A stretch of DNA of 64,000 bases from Variovorax paradoxus (GCF_030815975.1 NZ_JAUSXL010000002.1:310001-374000); one strand, 5' to 3'. Shown: positions 9,392-18,699, counted from the stretch's first letter. Translations and numbers: made by a program. Notes: generated from the letters alone by a model not told the origin.

Positions 9392-10324
9392 GTGCAAGCG
9401 CTCTGGATGGTGCTCGGCGCCTTTTTGTTCGCCACCATGAGCGTGGTCGTGAAAGTCGCCTCGGCCTGGTTCAACAGTGGCGAGATGGTGCTCGGGCGCG
9501 GCCTGATCGGCATCGTGTTCCTGTGGCTTCTGGCGCGCAACCGCGGCGTCTCGCTGGCCACCCGCTATCCCGGCATGCACGCCTGGCGCAGCACCATCGG
9601 CGTGGTGTCGCTCGGCGCATGGTTCTATGCCATTGCCCACATGCCGCTGGCCACGGCCGTCACGCTCAACTACATGAGCAGCGTGTGGATCGCGGCCTTC
9701 CTGGTCGGCGGCGCGCTGCTGGCCTGGGTGCCGGTGCCCGGGCGCGACGGCCGCATCGAACGCCCGCCGCTGCAGGGCACCCTGGCACTGACCGTGCTCG
9801 CGGGCTTCGTGGGCGTGGTGCTGATGCTCAAGCCTTCGGTCAGCGGCAGCGACGGCTTCGCGGGAATGCTGGGCCTGCTGTCGGGCCTCACGGCCGCCTT
9901 CGCCTACATGCAGGTGGTGGCGCTGTCGCGCATCGGCGAACCCGAGCTGCGCACGGTGTTCTATTTCGCGGTGGGCTCGGCCGTGGCCGGCGCCTTTGCC
10001 ACGGCCGCCACGGGGTTTTCGGGCGGAGAATCCTGGACGTGGCAGCATGCGCTGTGGCTGCTGCCGATCGGCCTCTTGGCGGCCCTCGGGCAGCTCTGCA
10101 TGACGCGCGCCTACGCCACGGCCAAGACCGAGGCCGGCACGCTCCTGGTGGCCAACCTGCAGTACTCCGGCATCATCTTTGCCGCGTTCTATGGTGTGGT
10201 GCTGTTCGACGACCGCATCGACGCCGCCGGCTGGGCCGGCATGGCGCTCATCATCGTGAGCGGCATCGCGGCCACCGTGCTGCGCCAGCGCGCGGTGCCC
10301 AAGGCACCGGCCGAAGAGCACTGA
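9392..10324 (+). CDS. EamA/DMT-family membrane transporter
   Basis: This is a drug/metabolite transporter superfamily permease of 310 residues with about ten membrane segments in two EamA repeats (roughly 1-140 and 150-300). The second repeat starts around GMLGLLSGLTAAFAYMQVVALSRIGEPE. The GTG at 9392 lies 11 bases after the oxygenase stop; ATG at 9407 is the alternative. The substrate cannot be told. Co-transcription with the Rieske oxygenase is likely from the spacing. Confidence 0.86.
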   Translation: MQALWMVLGAFLFATMSVVVKVASAWFNSGEMVLGRGLIGIVFLWLLARNRGVSLATRYPGMHAWRSTIGVVSLGAWFYAIAHMPLATAVTLNYMSSVWIAAFLVGGALLAWVPVPGRDGRIERPPLQGTLALTVLAGFVGVVLMLKPSVSGSDGFAGMLGLLSGLTAAFAYMQVVALSRIGEPELRTVFYFAVGSAVAGAFATAATGFSGGESWTWQHALWLLPIGLLAALGQLCMTRAYATAKTEAGTLLVANLQYSGIIFAAFYGVVLFDDRIDAAGWAGMALIIVSGIAATVLRQRAVPKAPAEEH

Positions 10325-10361
10325 TCCGCATCGCAACCGTCGACAACGAAGGAACCCCGCC

Positions 10362-11270
10362 ATGTACACCACCCTCGTCAGCGTCGAACAACTCCAGCAG
10401 CTGCAGGCTGGCGACGCGCCCCTCATGGTCTTCGACTGCAGCTTCGATCTCATGAAGCCCGAAGCCGGCGCACAGCAATATGCCGCCGCCCACATCCCGG
10501 GCGCCCTGTATGCGAACCTCGATACCGACCTGAGCGCGAAGCACGGCGTGCCGGGCGCCCAGGGCGACGTGGTCATCGCGCAGGAAGACGGCGTGCCGGC
10601 CTCGGGCGGGCGCCATCCGCTGCCGAGCCGCGAGAAGTTCGCGGCCTGGCTGTCGAGCATCGGCTTTTCCAACGACATGCAGGCCGTGGTGTACGACCGC
10701 AACGGCGCCAACTATTGCGGCCGGCTCTGGTGGATGCTCAAGTGGATGGGCCACGACACGGTGGCCGTGCTCGACGGCGGCCTGCAGGCCTGGCAGGCCG
10801 CGGGCGGCGAGGTCACGAACCGCGAAGAGCCCGCGCACTTCCAGTCGAACTTCGTCGTGGGCGAGCCGCTTGTGAAGCTCGTCGTCACCGAGACGGTGGC
10901 GCGCCGGCTCGGCCAGCCTGACCAGAACCTGATCGACGCGCGTGCCGCTGCGCGTTATCGCGGAGAGGTGGAACCTCTGGACCCGATTGCGGGTCACATC
11001 CCCGGGGCTGCGAACCGGCCCTTCGCCGAGAACCTCGGTCCCGACGGCAAGTTCAAGCCGGCATCGCAACTGCGTGCCGAGTTCGAAGCGCTGCTCGCGG
11101 GGCGCGATCCGGCGACGGTCGTCCATCACTGCGGCAGCGGCGTGAGCGCTGTGCCCAACCTGCTCGCGATGCAGATCGCGGGCCTTGGGACGACAGCGCT
11201 CTATGCCGGCAGCTGGAGCGAATGGAGCAACACGCCGGGGCTGCCGACCCGGCAAGGCGCAGAACCATGA
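10362..11270 (+). CDS. sseA: 3-mercaptopyruvate/thiosulfate sulfurtransferase (two-domain rhodanese)
   Basis: It transfers sulfane sulfur to thiol or cyanide acceptors through an active-site persulfide. It has 302 residues in two rhodanese domains; the N-terminal one is inactive and the C-terminal one carries the catalytic loop CGSGVSA with Cys near residue 252. CGSG(V/T)xA is the signature of mercaptopyruvate sulfurtransferases, whereas thiosulfate enzymes have CRKGV(T). The stop overlaps the start of the next gene (ATGA), so it is coupled to the DUF2796 gene and the metal-transport set behind it. Confidence 0.92.
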   Translation: MYTTLVSVEQLQQLQAGDAPLMVFDCSFDLMKPEAGAQQYAAAHIPGALYANLDTDLSAKHGVPGAQGDVVIAQEDGVPASGGRHPLPSREKFAAWLSSIGFSNDMQAVVYDRNGANYCGRLWWMLKWMGHDTVAVLDGGLQAWQAAGGEVTNREEPAHFQSNFVVGEPLVKLVVTETVARRLGQPDQNLIDARAAARYRGEVEPLDPIAGHIPGAANRPFAENLGPDGKFKPASQLRAEFEALLAGRDPATVVHHCGSGVSAVPNLLAMQIAGLGTTALYAGSWSEWSNTPGLPTRQGAEP

Positions 11271-11845
11271 AACAGATCCGACTTCGACGCATTTCATCCG
11301 GCTTCGCATTCGCCGCAGCACTGTTCGCGGCTCCCTTTCTTTCTGCACAGGCCCAGCAGCAGCATGCACATGTGCACGGCCAGCTCAAGCTCGACGTGGC
11401 GATCGACGGGCCCACGGTGGTGATCGACATGGAATCCCCGCTCGACAACATCGTCGGCTTCGAGCGCGCACCCAAGTCCGCTGCCGAGAAAAAAACCGCC
11501 GAAGACGCCATCGCCCAGCTTCGCGCGGCCGACAAGCTCTTTGCCATCGACCCCGCCGCCAACTGCAAGCTCGGCCCGGTCGAGCTGCGCTCCAGCGCCC
11601 TGGGCCTCGGCAACCCCGATCCGAACGAGCCTCCGGGACATGCGGACCTCGACGCCACCTTCTCCTTCAATTGCACCAACGCGGCCGCGGCGAAGTTCAT
11701 CGACGTGAATCTTTTTTCCGCCTTCAAGGGCACGCGCCAGATCGATTCGCAGATTGCATCCGCCCAAGGCCAGTTCAAGCGCCAGCTCAAGCGCCCGGCA
11801 GGCGCGCAAGCGGCCCAGCCCGTTCGCCTGAACCTGGGCAAGTGA
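11267..11845 (+). CDS. DUF2796 (ZrgA-like) periplasmic protein
   Basis: It is a secreted 192-residue protein. The signal peptide ends around FLSAQA, and the mature N-terminus has the family-typical His-containing start QQQHAHVHGQLKLDVAIDG. DUF2796 members include ZrgA of the Vibrio cholerae ZrgABCDE zinc-uptake system, where the protein is thought to bind zinc in the periplasm. The downstream ABC ATPase, FtsX-type permease and DUF3299 protein give the same set of families, which supports zinc handling here by analogy. It has one conserved-looking Cys pair (NCKLG and FNCTN). It is translationally coupled to sseA. Confidence 0.85.
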   Translation: MKQIRLRRISSGFAFAAALFAAPFLSAQAQQQHAHVHGQLKLDVAIDGPTVVIDMESPLDNIVGFERAPKSAAEKKTAEDAIAQLRAADKLFAIDPAANCKLGPVELRSSALGLGNPDPNEPPGHADLDATFSFNCTNAAAAKFIDVNLFSAFKGTRQIDSQIASAQGQFKRQLKRPAGAQAAQPVRLNLGK

Positions 11846-11849
11846 GGCT

Positions 11850-12599
11850 GTGAGCACCATCCCCCAGGGCGAGGCCGTGCCGCCGCTGCGCGTGGTGCTC
11901 GCCGCCGAAGGGCTGCGCTTCTCGTGGCCCGGCATGCCAAAGCCATGCATCGACATCGAGGCCTTGCGCATCACCGCCGGCGAGGCGGTCTTCCTGCACG
12001 GCCCGAGCGGCTGCGGCAAGAGCACGCTGCTGTCGCTGCTGGCCGGCGTGCTGGTGGCGGACGAAGGCCGCGTCACGCTGCTGGGACACGACTGGTCGCA
12101 GCTCTCGGGCGCCGCGCGCGACCGCTGCCGCGTCGCGCATGTCGGCTACATCTTCCAGCAGTTCAACCTGTTGCCGTACCTGAGCGTGCTCGACAACGTG
12201 CTGCTGCCCTGCCGCTTCTCGCAGCGGCGCGAGTCGCAGGCCGCACGCGGCGGCAGTGCGCGCGACGAGGCCGAGCACCTGCTCGATCAGATGGGGCTCG
12301 ACCGCAGCCTGTGGAAGCGGCAGGCGATGCAGCTCTCCGTGGGCCAGCAGCAGCGCGTCGCCGCAGCGCGCGCACTCATCGGCCAGCCCGAGGTGGTCAT
12401 TGCCGACGAACCCACCTCCGCGCTCGACGAAGACCGGCGCGAGGCCTTTCTCGACGTGCTGCTGACGGCCTGCGCCGTCAACAACAGCGCGCTCGTGTTC
12501 GTGAGCCACGACCAGCGCATTGCGCAGCGCTTTGCGCGGCATGTGCTGCTGCCCGAGATCAACCGCGCGGCGCCGGCGGCCATGGCGGCGGATACCTGA
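11850..12599 (+). CDS. ABC transporter ATP-binding protein (LolD/MacB type)
   Basis: This is the cytoplasmic ATPase of the putative metal-related ABC system. It has 249 residues with Walker A GPSGCGKST near residue 52, Q-loop FQQFNLLPYLSVLDN near 103, signature LSVGQQQRVAAARAL near 163, Walker B VVIADEPTSALD near 185 and switch His in VFVSHDQRIA. It starts with GTG at 11850, five bases after the DUF2796 stop. The LolD/MacB type fits its FtsX-like partner, which works by mechanotransmission rather than as a classical channel. Confidence 0.92.
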   Translation: MSTIPQGEAVPPLRVVLAAEGLRFSWPGMPKPCIDIEALRITAGEAVFLHGPSGCGKSTLLSLLAGVLVADEGRVTLLGHDWSQLSGAARDRCRVAHVGYIFQQFNLLPYLSVLDNVLLPCRFSQRRESQAARGGSARDEAEHLLDQMGLDRSLWKRQAMQLSVGQQQRVAAARALIGQPEVVIADEPTSALDEDRREAFLDVLLTACAVNNSALVFVSHDQRIAQRFARHVLLPEINRAAPAAMAADT

Positions 12600-12600
12600 A

Positions 12601-13863
12601 ATGAAGGCGCTTTTTTCCATCGCCTGGCACAGCGCCTGGAACCGGCGCTTCACGCTGGCGCTCACGGTGTTCTCGATCGCGCTGTCGACCTTCCTCCTGC
12701 TCGGCGTCGAGCGCATCCGCACCGAGCTGCGCCAGAACTTCGCGTCCTCCGTCTCGGGCACCGACCTGATCGTCGGTGCGCGCACCGGCTCCACGCAGCT
12801 GCTGCTGTACTCGGTGTTCCGCATCGGCGCGGCCACCAACAACATCTCGTGGAAGAGCGTGCAGGCCCTGGCCGCGCACCCCGGCGTCGACTGGGTGGTG
12901 CCGCTTTCGCTCGGCGACTCGCACCGCGGCTTCGCGGTGCTGGCCACCTCGCCCGAATACTTCACGCGCTTTCGCTACGGCAACCGGCAGCCGCTCGCGC
13001 TGCGCGAAGGCAAGCCCTTCAGTGCGCTGTTCGATGCGGTGGTGGGCGCCGAAGTGGCCGACAAGCTCGGCTACCACGTCGGCCAGAAGATCACGCTGGC
13101 CCACGGCAGCGGCGAACTCAACGCGTCCGAGCATGCCGACAAGCCCTTCACCGTGGTCGGCGTGCTCGCGCGCACCGGCACGCCGGTCGACCGCACGGTG
13201 CACATCGGCCTCGAAGCGATGGAAGCCATCCACCTCGAATGGGTGGGCGGCGCGCCGATGCCGGGCGTGAAGATCCCGGCCGAGCAGGTGCGCAAGTTCG
13301 ACCTCACACCCAAGAACGTGACGGCCGCGCTCGTGGGCCTGAAGAACCGTTCGGCCGTGTTCGGCGTGCAGCGCTGGATTTCCACCTACACCGGCGAGCC
13401 GCTGATGGCCATCCTGCCGGGCGTGGCGCTCGACGAGCTGTGGAGCGTGATCGGCATCGGCGAGAACGCCTTGCTGCTGATGTCGGCGCTGGTGGCGCTG
13501 GTGAGCCTTGCGGGCCTGGTCTCGGTGGTGATGGCGGGGCTGAACGAAAGGCGGCGCGAGCTGGCCGTGCTGCGCGCCGTGGGCGCCGGCCTGCGCCATG
13601 TGCTGGCGCTGCTCGCGCTCGAAGGCGCCATGGTCACCGTGCTGGGCGTGGCCTTCGGCGTGGTGATGGCGGTGCTCGGCATCGCCCTGCTCGCGCCATG
13701 GCTGCAGTCGCAGTTCGGGCTGACATTGAGCCTTTCGCAACCTACACTGAATGAATGGCTGCTGATGGCGAGCCTGCTGGTCGCGGGCTGGCTGGCCAGC
13801 CTCTTGCCCGGCATTCGTGCCTACCGGCTCTCTTTGGCCGACGGCCTCTCACCGAGGATTTAG
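12601..13863 (+). CDS. FtsX-type ABC transporter permease
   Basis: This is the membrane partner of the preceding ATPase. It has 420 residues with one N-terminal membrane segment (about 15-37), a large periplasmic domain of the MacB_PCD type (about 40-270), then three C-terminal membrane segments in an FtsX domain (about 285-415; NERRRELAVLRAVGAG is the coupling region). The start is the ATG one base after the ATPase stop. This architecture belongs to the MacB/LolC class and to the permease of the Zrg zinc system. Confidence 0.9.
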   Translation: MKALFSIAWHSAWNRRFTLALTVFSIALSTFLLLGVERIRTELRQNFASSVSGTDLIVGARTGSTQLLLYSVFRIGAATNNISWKSVQALAAHPGVDWVVPLSLGDSHRGFAVLATSPEYFTRFRYGNRQPLALREGKPFSALFDAVVGAEVADKLGYHVGQKITLAHGSGELNASEHADKPFTVVGVLARTGTPVDRTVHIGLEAMEAIHLEWVGGAPMPGVKIPAEQVRKFDLTPKNVTAALVGLKNRSAVFGVQRWISTYTGEPLMAILPGVALDELWSVIGIGENALLLMSALVALVSLAGLVSVVMAGLNERRRELAVLRAVGAGLRHVLALLALEGAMVTVLGVAFGVVMAVLGIALLAPWLQSQFGLTLSLSQPTLNEWLLMASLLVAGWLASLLPGIRAYRLSLADGLSPRI

Positions 13864-13866
13864 ACC

Positions 13867-14508
13867 ATGCGCATCGCAAAGAAGATCTCCACGCTCCAAG
13901 CCTTCACCCGGCTTTCGATGCTGCTGGCTGGCGCCGGCCTCGCAGCCGCCACGTGGGCCGCCGAGCCGGCGCCCAAGGACACGACCGCATCGAACCCGCT
14001 CGGCGGCAAGGCCGCGCCGCCTGCCGCAGCAGCCAAAGCCCCGCCGGGCCAGCCGCGCCAGATCACCTGGGAAGAACTCGTGCCCAAGGACTGGGACCCG
14101 GCCAAGGAATTCAAGGGCATGGACCTGAGCGCGCTCAACGACGGCGACCCGCGCGCCAACGAGTTGCTCATGAAGATGCAGGAAGTGTCGAACAATGCGC
14201 CGACCAACCCGGCCATGAACGGCGCGGACATCAAGATCCCGGGCTTCATCGTGCCGCTCGAAGAAGCCAAGGGCGAGGTCACCGAGTTCCTGCTCGTGCC
14301 CTACTTCGGCGCCTGCATCCACACGCCACCACCGCCTGCCAACCAGATCCTGCACGTGGTGACGCCCAAGGGCGCCAAGTTCCGCGCCATGGACACCGTG
14401 TGGGTCACCGGCAAATTGCAGACCCTGCGCAACGATTCGATGATGGGCGTGAGCGGCTATCACGTGAGCGCGACGAGCGTCACCAAATACGCGGGCGGCG
14501 CCAAGTAG
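13867..14508 (+). CDS. DUF3299 exported protein
   Basis: This is a 213-residue protein with an N-terminal signal peptide (cleavage about AATWAAEP), an Ala/Pro-rich linker (about 35-65) and a DUF3299 domain. The family signature is visible as KIPGFIVPLE followed by LVPYFGACIHTPPPPANQ, with a possible metal-binding Cys-His pair. DUF3299 proteins accompany DUF2796 and ABC/FtsX genes in zinc-related operons. It starts three bases after the permease stop and is probably the last gene of the unit that begins at sseA. Confidence 0.87.
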   Translation: MRIAKKISTLQAFTRLSMLLAGAGLAAATWAAEPAPKDTTASNPLGGKAAPPAAAAKAPPGQPRQITWEELVPKDWDPAKEFKGMDLSALNDGDPRANELLMKMQEVSNNAPTNPAMNGADIKIPGFIVPLEEAKGEVTEFLLVPYFGACIHTPPPPANQILHVVTPKGAKFRAMDTVWVTGKLQTLRNDSMMGVSGYHVSATSVTKYAGGAK

Positions 14509-14663
14509 GGCTCCTGCGGGCCTGTGGTTCTGCGCCGACAGCGCAGGCGGCGCACCGCCGACACAGACCGTTGCATCGGCGATGCAGGCTGGCGTCGTCG
14601 CCCCAAGCGGCGCGCCGTTGAAGAGTTTCGAGGGCGCGGCGTCCGCGCTCACAGGAACTCCAG

Positions 14664-16565
14664 ATGACAACAACACTGCGCCGCACACCGGTTGCGCGGC
14701 TCCTGACGATTTCGCTGTGCATCGGCGCACTCGCTGTCGCCGGCTGCAACAAGACCGACACGCCTTCGGCCCCGGCACCGGCGCCCGCGGCGCCAGTGGC
14801 CACGGCACCAGCCCCGCCCGCGCCGGCGCCCGCACCCGTGGCCTACACGCCACCCTCGGCCGAGCAGCTCTATCAACTCGTCGCACCCATCGCGCTGTAT
14901 CCCGACAAGCTGGTGGCGCAGGTGCTGGCCGGATCCACCTATCCCGACCAGATCACCGCCGCGCACGGCTGGCTCGCGCAGAACGCAGCGCTCAGGGGCG
15001 GCCCGCTCGCCGATGCGGCCAACCAGCAGCCCTGGGATCCGAGCGTCAAGTCGCTCACCGCATTCCGCCCGGTGCTCGACCAGATGGCCGGCAACATCGC
15101 GTGGACCGAGGCGCTCGGACAGGCCTACTACAACGATCCGGCCGACGTGATGAACGCCATCCAGGTCATGCGCCAGCGCGCCCAGGCGGCGGGCCGGCTC
15201 AAGACCAACAACAGGCTGCGCGTGGCCAGCGCTGCCACGCCGCGCAACTACGCGCCCGCGCCGGACGTGCAGCCCGTCTATGCCGGCCCTGCCGTGGTCG
15301 AGCCGCCGCCGCAGTTCATCACCATCGAGCCCGCCCAGCCCGACGTGGTCTACGTGCCGAGCTACGACCCGCAGCGCATCTACGGCGAGCCCGTGCCCGT
15401 GTACCCCGGCTATGCGTATGCCCCGCCCGTCGAGGCCGCGCCCGGCTACAGCCGCGGCCAGATGGCGGCGGCCGGTGCGTTCACCTTCGGGCTCGGCGTG
15501 GTCGTGGGCGCCGCGCTGGAACGCCACGACTGGGGCTGGCGTTCATGGGACATGAACTGGGGCGCGCCGCGCTACCGCGATCGCGACCGCGCGGTGGCGC
15601 CGGCCTATGCGCGGCCCGCGGTGGTCTACAACAACAGCACCTACATCTCGCGTTCGACGACCGTGGTCAACAACGTGCGCAACGTCTACAACAACAACGC
15701 GCCGCGCGGTCTGCCGCCAGGCGCTCCCGCTCCCAATTTCGCGGCCGCGCCGGGCCTGCCCCCGCCGCATAACGCCCAGTTCGCGCAGCAGCAGCAGCAG
15801 CAACAGCAACAGCAACGAGAGCAGCAAGCGCGGCAGCAGCAAGCCTTCATGCGCCAGCAGCAGGAGCAGCAACAAGCCGGGCAACAGGCCCAGCAGTTGC
15901 AGGCGCGCCAGCGCCAGCAAGCGCAGCAGGAACGACAGGCACGTCTTCAGCAACAGCAGCAGCAGCAACAAGACAGGGCGCAGCGCCAGCAAGCGCAACA
16001 GGCACAGCAACAGGAGCGACAAGCACGGCAGCAGGCGCGCAACATACCCCAGCAACCGCCGCAGGCCCTGCTTCAACAACAGCAGCAGGAACAAGCGCGG
16101 CGACAACAGGCCCAGCAACAACAGCAACAGGCACGCGCGGCCAGCCGGCAGGCCCAACAGCAACAGCAACAGCAGGCCATGCAAGAGCGCCAGCAACAAA
16201 GACAATCGGCACAGCAGGAGCAATCAAGGCGCCAGCAGCAGATGCAGCAGCAAGCGCAGCAACAAGCCCGCGTGCTTCAGCAGCAACAGCCTCAACAGCA
16301 ACAGGTGCAACGACAGCAGGCGCAGCAACAAGCCCGGCAACAGCAGCAAGAGCAGATGCACCGGCAGCAACAGCAACAGGCGCAAGCGGCACGCCAGCAG
16401 CAACAGCAACAGCAGCAACGCCAACAGCAACAGGCTCAGCAGCAGGCTCAGCAAGTCCGCCAGCAGCACCAGCAGCAACAGGCCCAGCAGCACGCGGCAG
16501 CGGCCGCCGCCGCGCATCGCCGACCACCCGGCCGACCCGGCGAACCGCCCAAGGATCAGCCCTGA
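14664..16565 (+). CDS. DUF3300 lipoprotein with a very long glutamine-rich tail
   Basis: It has 633 residues. The N-terminus ends in a lipobox (LAVAGC, Cys near residue 28), so it should be lipid-anchored. An Ala/Pro linker follows, then the DUF3300 domain (about 55-320), including YQLVAPIALYPDKLVAQVLAGS and VVYVPSYDPQ. From about residue 365 to 615 the protein is almost only Gln, Ala and Arg, encoded by mixed CAG/CAA codons, with charged QARQQQ-type repeats suggesting a long coiled coil or disordered region. DUF3300 function is unknown. It stands alone, about 155 bases after the DUF3299 gene and convergent with the next gene. Confidence 0.85.
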   Translation: MTTTLRRTPVARLLTISLCIGALAVAGCNKTDTPSAPAPAPAAPVATAPAPPAPAPAPVAYTPPSAEQLYQLVAPIALYPDKLVAQVLAGSTYPDQITAAHGWLAQNAALRGGPLADAANQQPWDPSVKSLTAFRPVLDQMAGNIAWTEALGQAYYNDPADVMNAIQVMRQRAQAAGRLKTNNRLRVASAATPRNYAPAPDVQPVYAGPAVVEPPPQFITIEPAQPDVVYVPSYDPQRIYGEPVPVYPGYAYAPPVEAAPGYSRGQMAAAGAFTFGLGVVVGAALERHDWGWRSWDMNWGAPRYRDRDRAVAPAYARPAVVYNNSTYISRSTTVVNNVRNVYNNNAPRGLPPGAPAPNFAAAPGLPPPHNAQFAQQQQQQQQQQREQQARQQQAFMRQQQEQQQAGQQAQQLQARQRQQAQQERQARLQQQQQQQQDRAQRQQAQQAQQQERQARQQARNIPQQPPQALLQQQQQEQARRQQAQQQQQQARAASRQAQQQQQQQAMQERQQQRQSAQQEQSRRQQQMQQQAQQQARVLQQQQPQQQQVQRQQAQQQARQQQQEQMHRQQQQQAQAARQQQQQQQQRQQQQAQQQAQQVRQQHQQQQAQQHAAAAAAAHRRPPGRPGEPPKDQP

Positions 16566-16586
16566 GGGCGGCCGCCGAGACGCGGG

Positions 16587-17855
16587 TTACTGCTTGCCGA
16601 TTTCCGTCAGCAGCCGGGTGACGAGATAGAGGCGCGGCACGATCGAGTCGACCTCGATGTATTCGTCGCGCGCGTGATAGCCGAAGCCCGCCAGGCCGAA
16701 GCTCTCGACCACGGTGGCCTTGCCCGAGCGGCCCGCATAGCCCGCATCGGTGCCGCCGCCGGTCATCGGCGTGAGCGCGAGTTCGCGGTCGATTTCCTTG
16801 TAGATGGCCTGGGCCTTCTCGCCCAGCGCACGGCCCTTCTCCCCCGCCACGAAAGCCGGGCGGCCCACTTCCACCTTGAGCGTGGTCTCGGTGTCGGGCA
16901 CCAGCTTGCCGCTCGCGATCTTCGCCTGCAGGGCGGCTTCGAGCTTCTTCTCGGCACCGGGCTGCGTGATGCGGATGTCGCCGAGCGCCTGCGCCTTCTC
17001 GGTGATCTGGTTGATCGGGCCGGTGGCGCGCGCCACGGTCCAGTTGAGCGCCACGCCGGGGATGTCCTTGGCCACGTCCCTGGTCTGCAGCAGCTGGTAT
17101 GACAGCTCGTACAGGGCGTTGCGCCCCAGCTCGGGCGCGGCACCCGCATGCGATGCGCGGCCCTTCACGTCGAGCGTGGCCTGCGCGATGCCGGCCGCGC
17201 CCAGCAGCAGCGATTCGCCCTTGGCCACCGACTTGGCCGCGGTGGGCTCGAAGGACAGCACCGTGTCGTGCTGGTCGGCCATGGCCGCGATGAGTTCGCC
17301 GGAGCCGACCGAGCCCACTTCTTCGTCGGGATTCATGAGCACAGTGAGCGTGTCGTAGTCGCGCCAGCCCGCGTCGGCCAGTATCTTCAGCGACGCCAGC
17401 ATGACCGCGAGGCCTCCCTTGTCGTCGGCGATGCCGGGGCCGTAGATCCGGTTGCCGTCGACCTTGTAGGGCTGGCTGTTCAGAATGCCTGCGGCGTACA
17501 CCGTGTCCATGTGGCCCTGCAGCATGATCTTGCGCTTGCCGGTTCCCTTGAGGGTGCCGATGACGAGATCGGCCCCCGCGCCGGCCGTGGCCTTGCGCCG
17601 CTCGGTCTTGAAGCCGGCAGCCTTCAGGCGTCCTTCCACCACGTCGGCCATCTTGAGCAGGCCGTCGACGTTGAGGCTGCCCGATTCGATCAGCACCATC
17701 TCCTTGAGGCTGTCGATCACCGCGGGCTGCGCCTTCTCGGCGGCGGCGAGCAGCTTCGCATCGGGCGCGGCGTGCACGGCGGCGGCGGCGCCAAGGGCGA
17801 GGCTGCAGGCCAGCGACACAGACCGCAGGGCAAGGAAGGACGAGTGCAGGGTCAT
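16587..17855 (-). CDS. Periplasmic M20 metallopeptidase (glutamate carboxypeptidase, CPG2-like)
   Basis: It is a zinc-dependent exopeptidase of the carboxypeptidase G2 type, expected to remove C-terminal glutamate or to split N-acyl amino acids in the periplasm. It has 422 residues; the signal peptide ends about AAAVHAAP. Metal and catalytic motifs: QGHMDTVYAAG (His ligand and catalytic Asp), YGPGIADDKGG (bridging Asp), NPDEEVGSVGS (catalytic Glu plus Glu ligand), and the dimerisation-domain motif GRASHAGAAPE. The ATG at 17855 opens the signal peptide. A second family member at 35382-36680 resembles it along its whole length. Confidence 0.92.
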   Translation of the reverse strand: MTLHSSFLALRSVSLACSLALGAAAAVHAAPDAKLLAAAEKAQPAVIDSLKEMVLIESGSLNVDGLLKMADVVEGRLKAAGFKTERRKATAGAGADLVIGTLKGTGKRKIMLQGHMDTVYAAGILNSQPYKVDGNRIYGPGIADDKGGLAVMLASLKILADAGWRDYDTLTVLMNPDEEVGSVGSGELIAAMADQHDTVLSFEPTAAKSVAKGESLLLGAAGIAQATLDVKGRASHAGAAPELGRNALYELSYQLLQTRDVAKDIPGVALNWTVARATGPINQITEKAQALGDIRITQPGAEKKLEAALQAKIASGKLVPDTETTLKVEVGRPAFVAGEKGRALGEKAQAIYKEIDRELALTPMTGGGTDAGYAGRSGKATVVESFGLAGFGYHARDEYIEVDSIVPRLYLVTRLLTEIGKQ

Positions 17856-17952
17856 GATGGTTTCTTGTCGGAGTGATTGGCGGGCGCCAGCATAGCGGCC
17901 CTCGCCAGGATTCGCGCGCAAATCGGCGACAGCAGGACAGCGCGGCGAAGCG

Positions 17953-18699
17953 TCAGGCGCCGCGGCCTCGCGCGGCTTTCTTCGCGACGGCTGCTGGCCT
18001 GGATTTGGGCCGGGGTTTGGGCAACACCTTTCCCACCGGACCGGATGCAGGCGCTTCGCGCGCCGACCTCATGTGCCCGCTCTCCGCCGTGGTCATGCCC
18101 ACGATCTTCGCGAGCTGCCGGCTCACGCTCACATAGGCGTGGCCCATGCGGCTGTCGAAATACAGCGAATCGCCGCGCGCCAGATGCACCACTTCTCCGT
18201 TGTCGAAGTGCACCTCGATCTCGCCCGACAGCACATAGGCGAATTCCTCGCCCGAGTGCCGAACGAAGTCTTCCGGGCCATGGATGCGGCGCGCATGCAC
18301 GGTGCCCACGATCGGGCTCATCTGCTTGCCGGCCGCCGTGGTGCCGAGGAATTCGTAGGCGATCGACAGGCCGCGGTACACCACGCCCTTGCCGGCGCGC
18401 GTGACCACCGGCCCGTCGAGCTGCGCGGGCTTGACGCCGGCGCCCGCGAACATGGCGTTCATGTCCATCTCCAGCGCGCGGCCGAGCGCGGTGAAGTTCT
18501 CGTAGCCCAGTGCCAGCTGCCCGCGCTCGGCGCGCGAGATGGTGGTAATCGACACGCCCGAGCGCTCGGCCAGCTGCGCCAGCGTCCAGCCGAAGCGCTT
18601 GCGCGCGGCGCGCAGGCGATGGCCGAAAGTGGTGCGGTCCAGCGTGGGCGCCTCGTCCTTCGGCCTTGTCCCCGGCTTGGTCCCTGTGTGTGGATTCAC
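17953..18699 (-). CDS. XRE-family HTH regulator with C-terminal cupin
   Basis: It has 248 residues: a lambda-repressor-like HTH (about 28-85; TLAQLAERSGVSITTISRAERGQ) and a cupin sensor (about 140-215; HSGEEFAYVLSGEIEVHFDNGE then LARGDSLYFDSRMGHAYVS). The C-terminus is Arg/Lys/Pro-rich. Regulators of this kind (PuuR-like) usually control the adjacent catabolic operon and bind a small ligand in the cupin. It is divergent from the FAD oxidoreductase gene, and the 200-base gap holds three copies of a palindrome, most likely its operators. Confidence 0.92.
   Translation of the reverse strand: MNPHTGTKPGTRPKDEAPTLDRTTFGHRLRAARKRFGWTLAQLAERSGVSITTISRAERGQLALGYENFTALGRALEMDMNAMFAGAGVKPAQLDGPVVTRAGKGVVYRGLSIAYEFLGTTAAGKQMSPIVGTVHARRIHGPEDFVRHSGEEFAYVLSGEIEVHFDNGEVVHLARGDSLYFDSRMGHAYVSVSRQLAKIVGMTTAESGHMRSAREAPASGPVGKVLPKPRPKSRPAAVAKKAARGRGA

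Noticed and set aside
15780..16500. CAG/CAA-rich tract considered as a CRISPR-like or tandem-repeat array
   Set aside because: Units are irregular, there are no unique spacers, and the tract is in frame as Gln/Ala/Arg codons of the DUF3300 gene.
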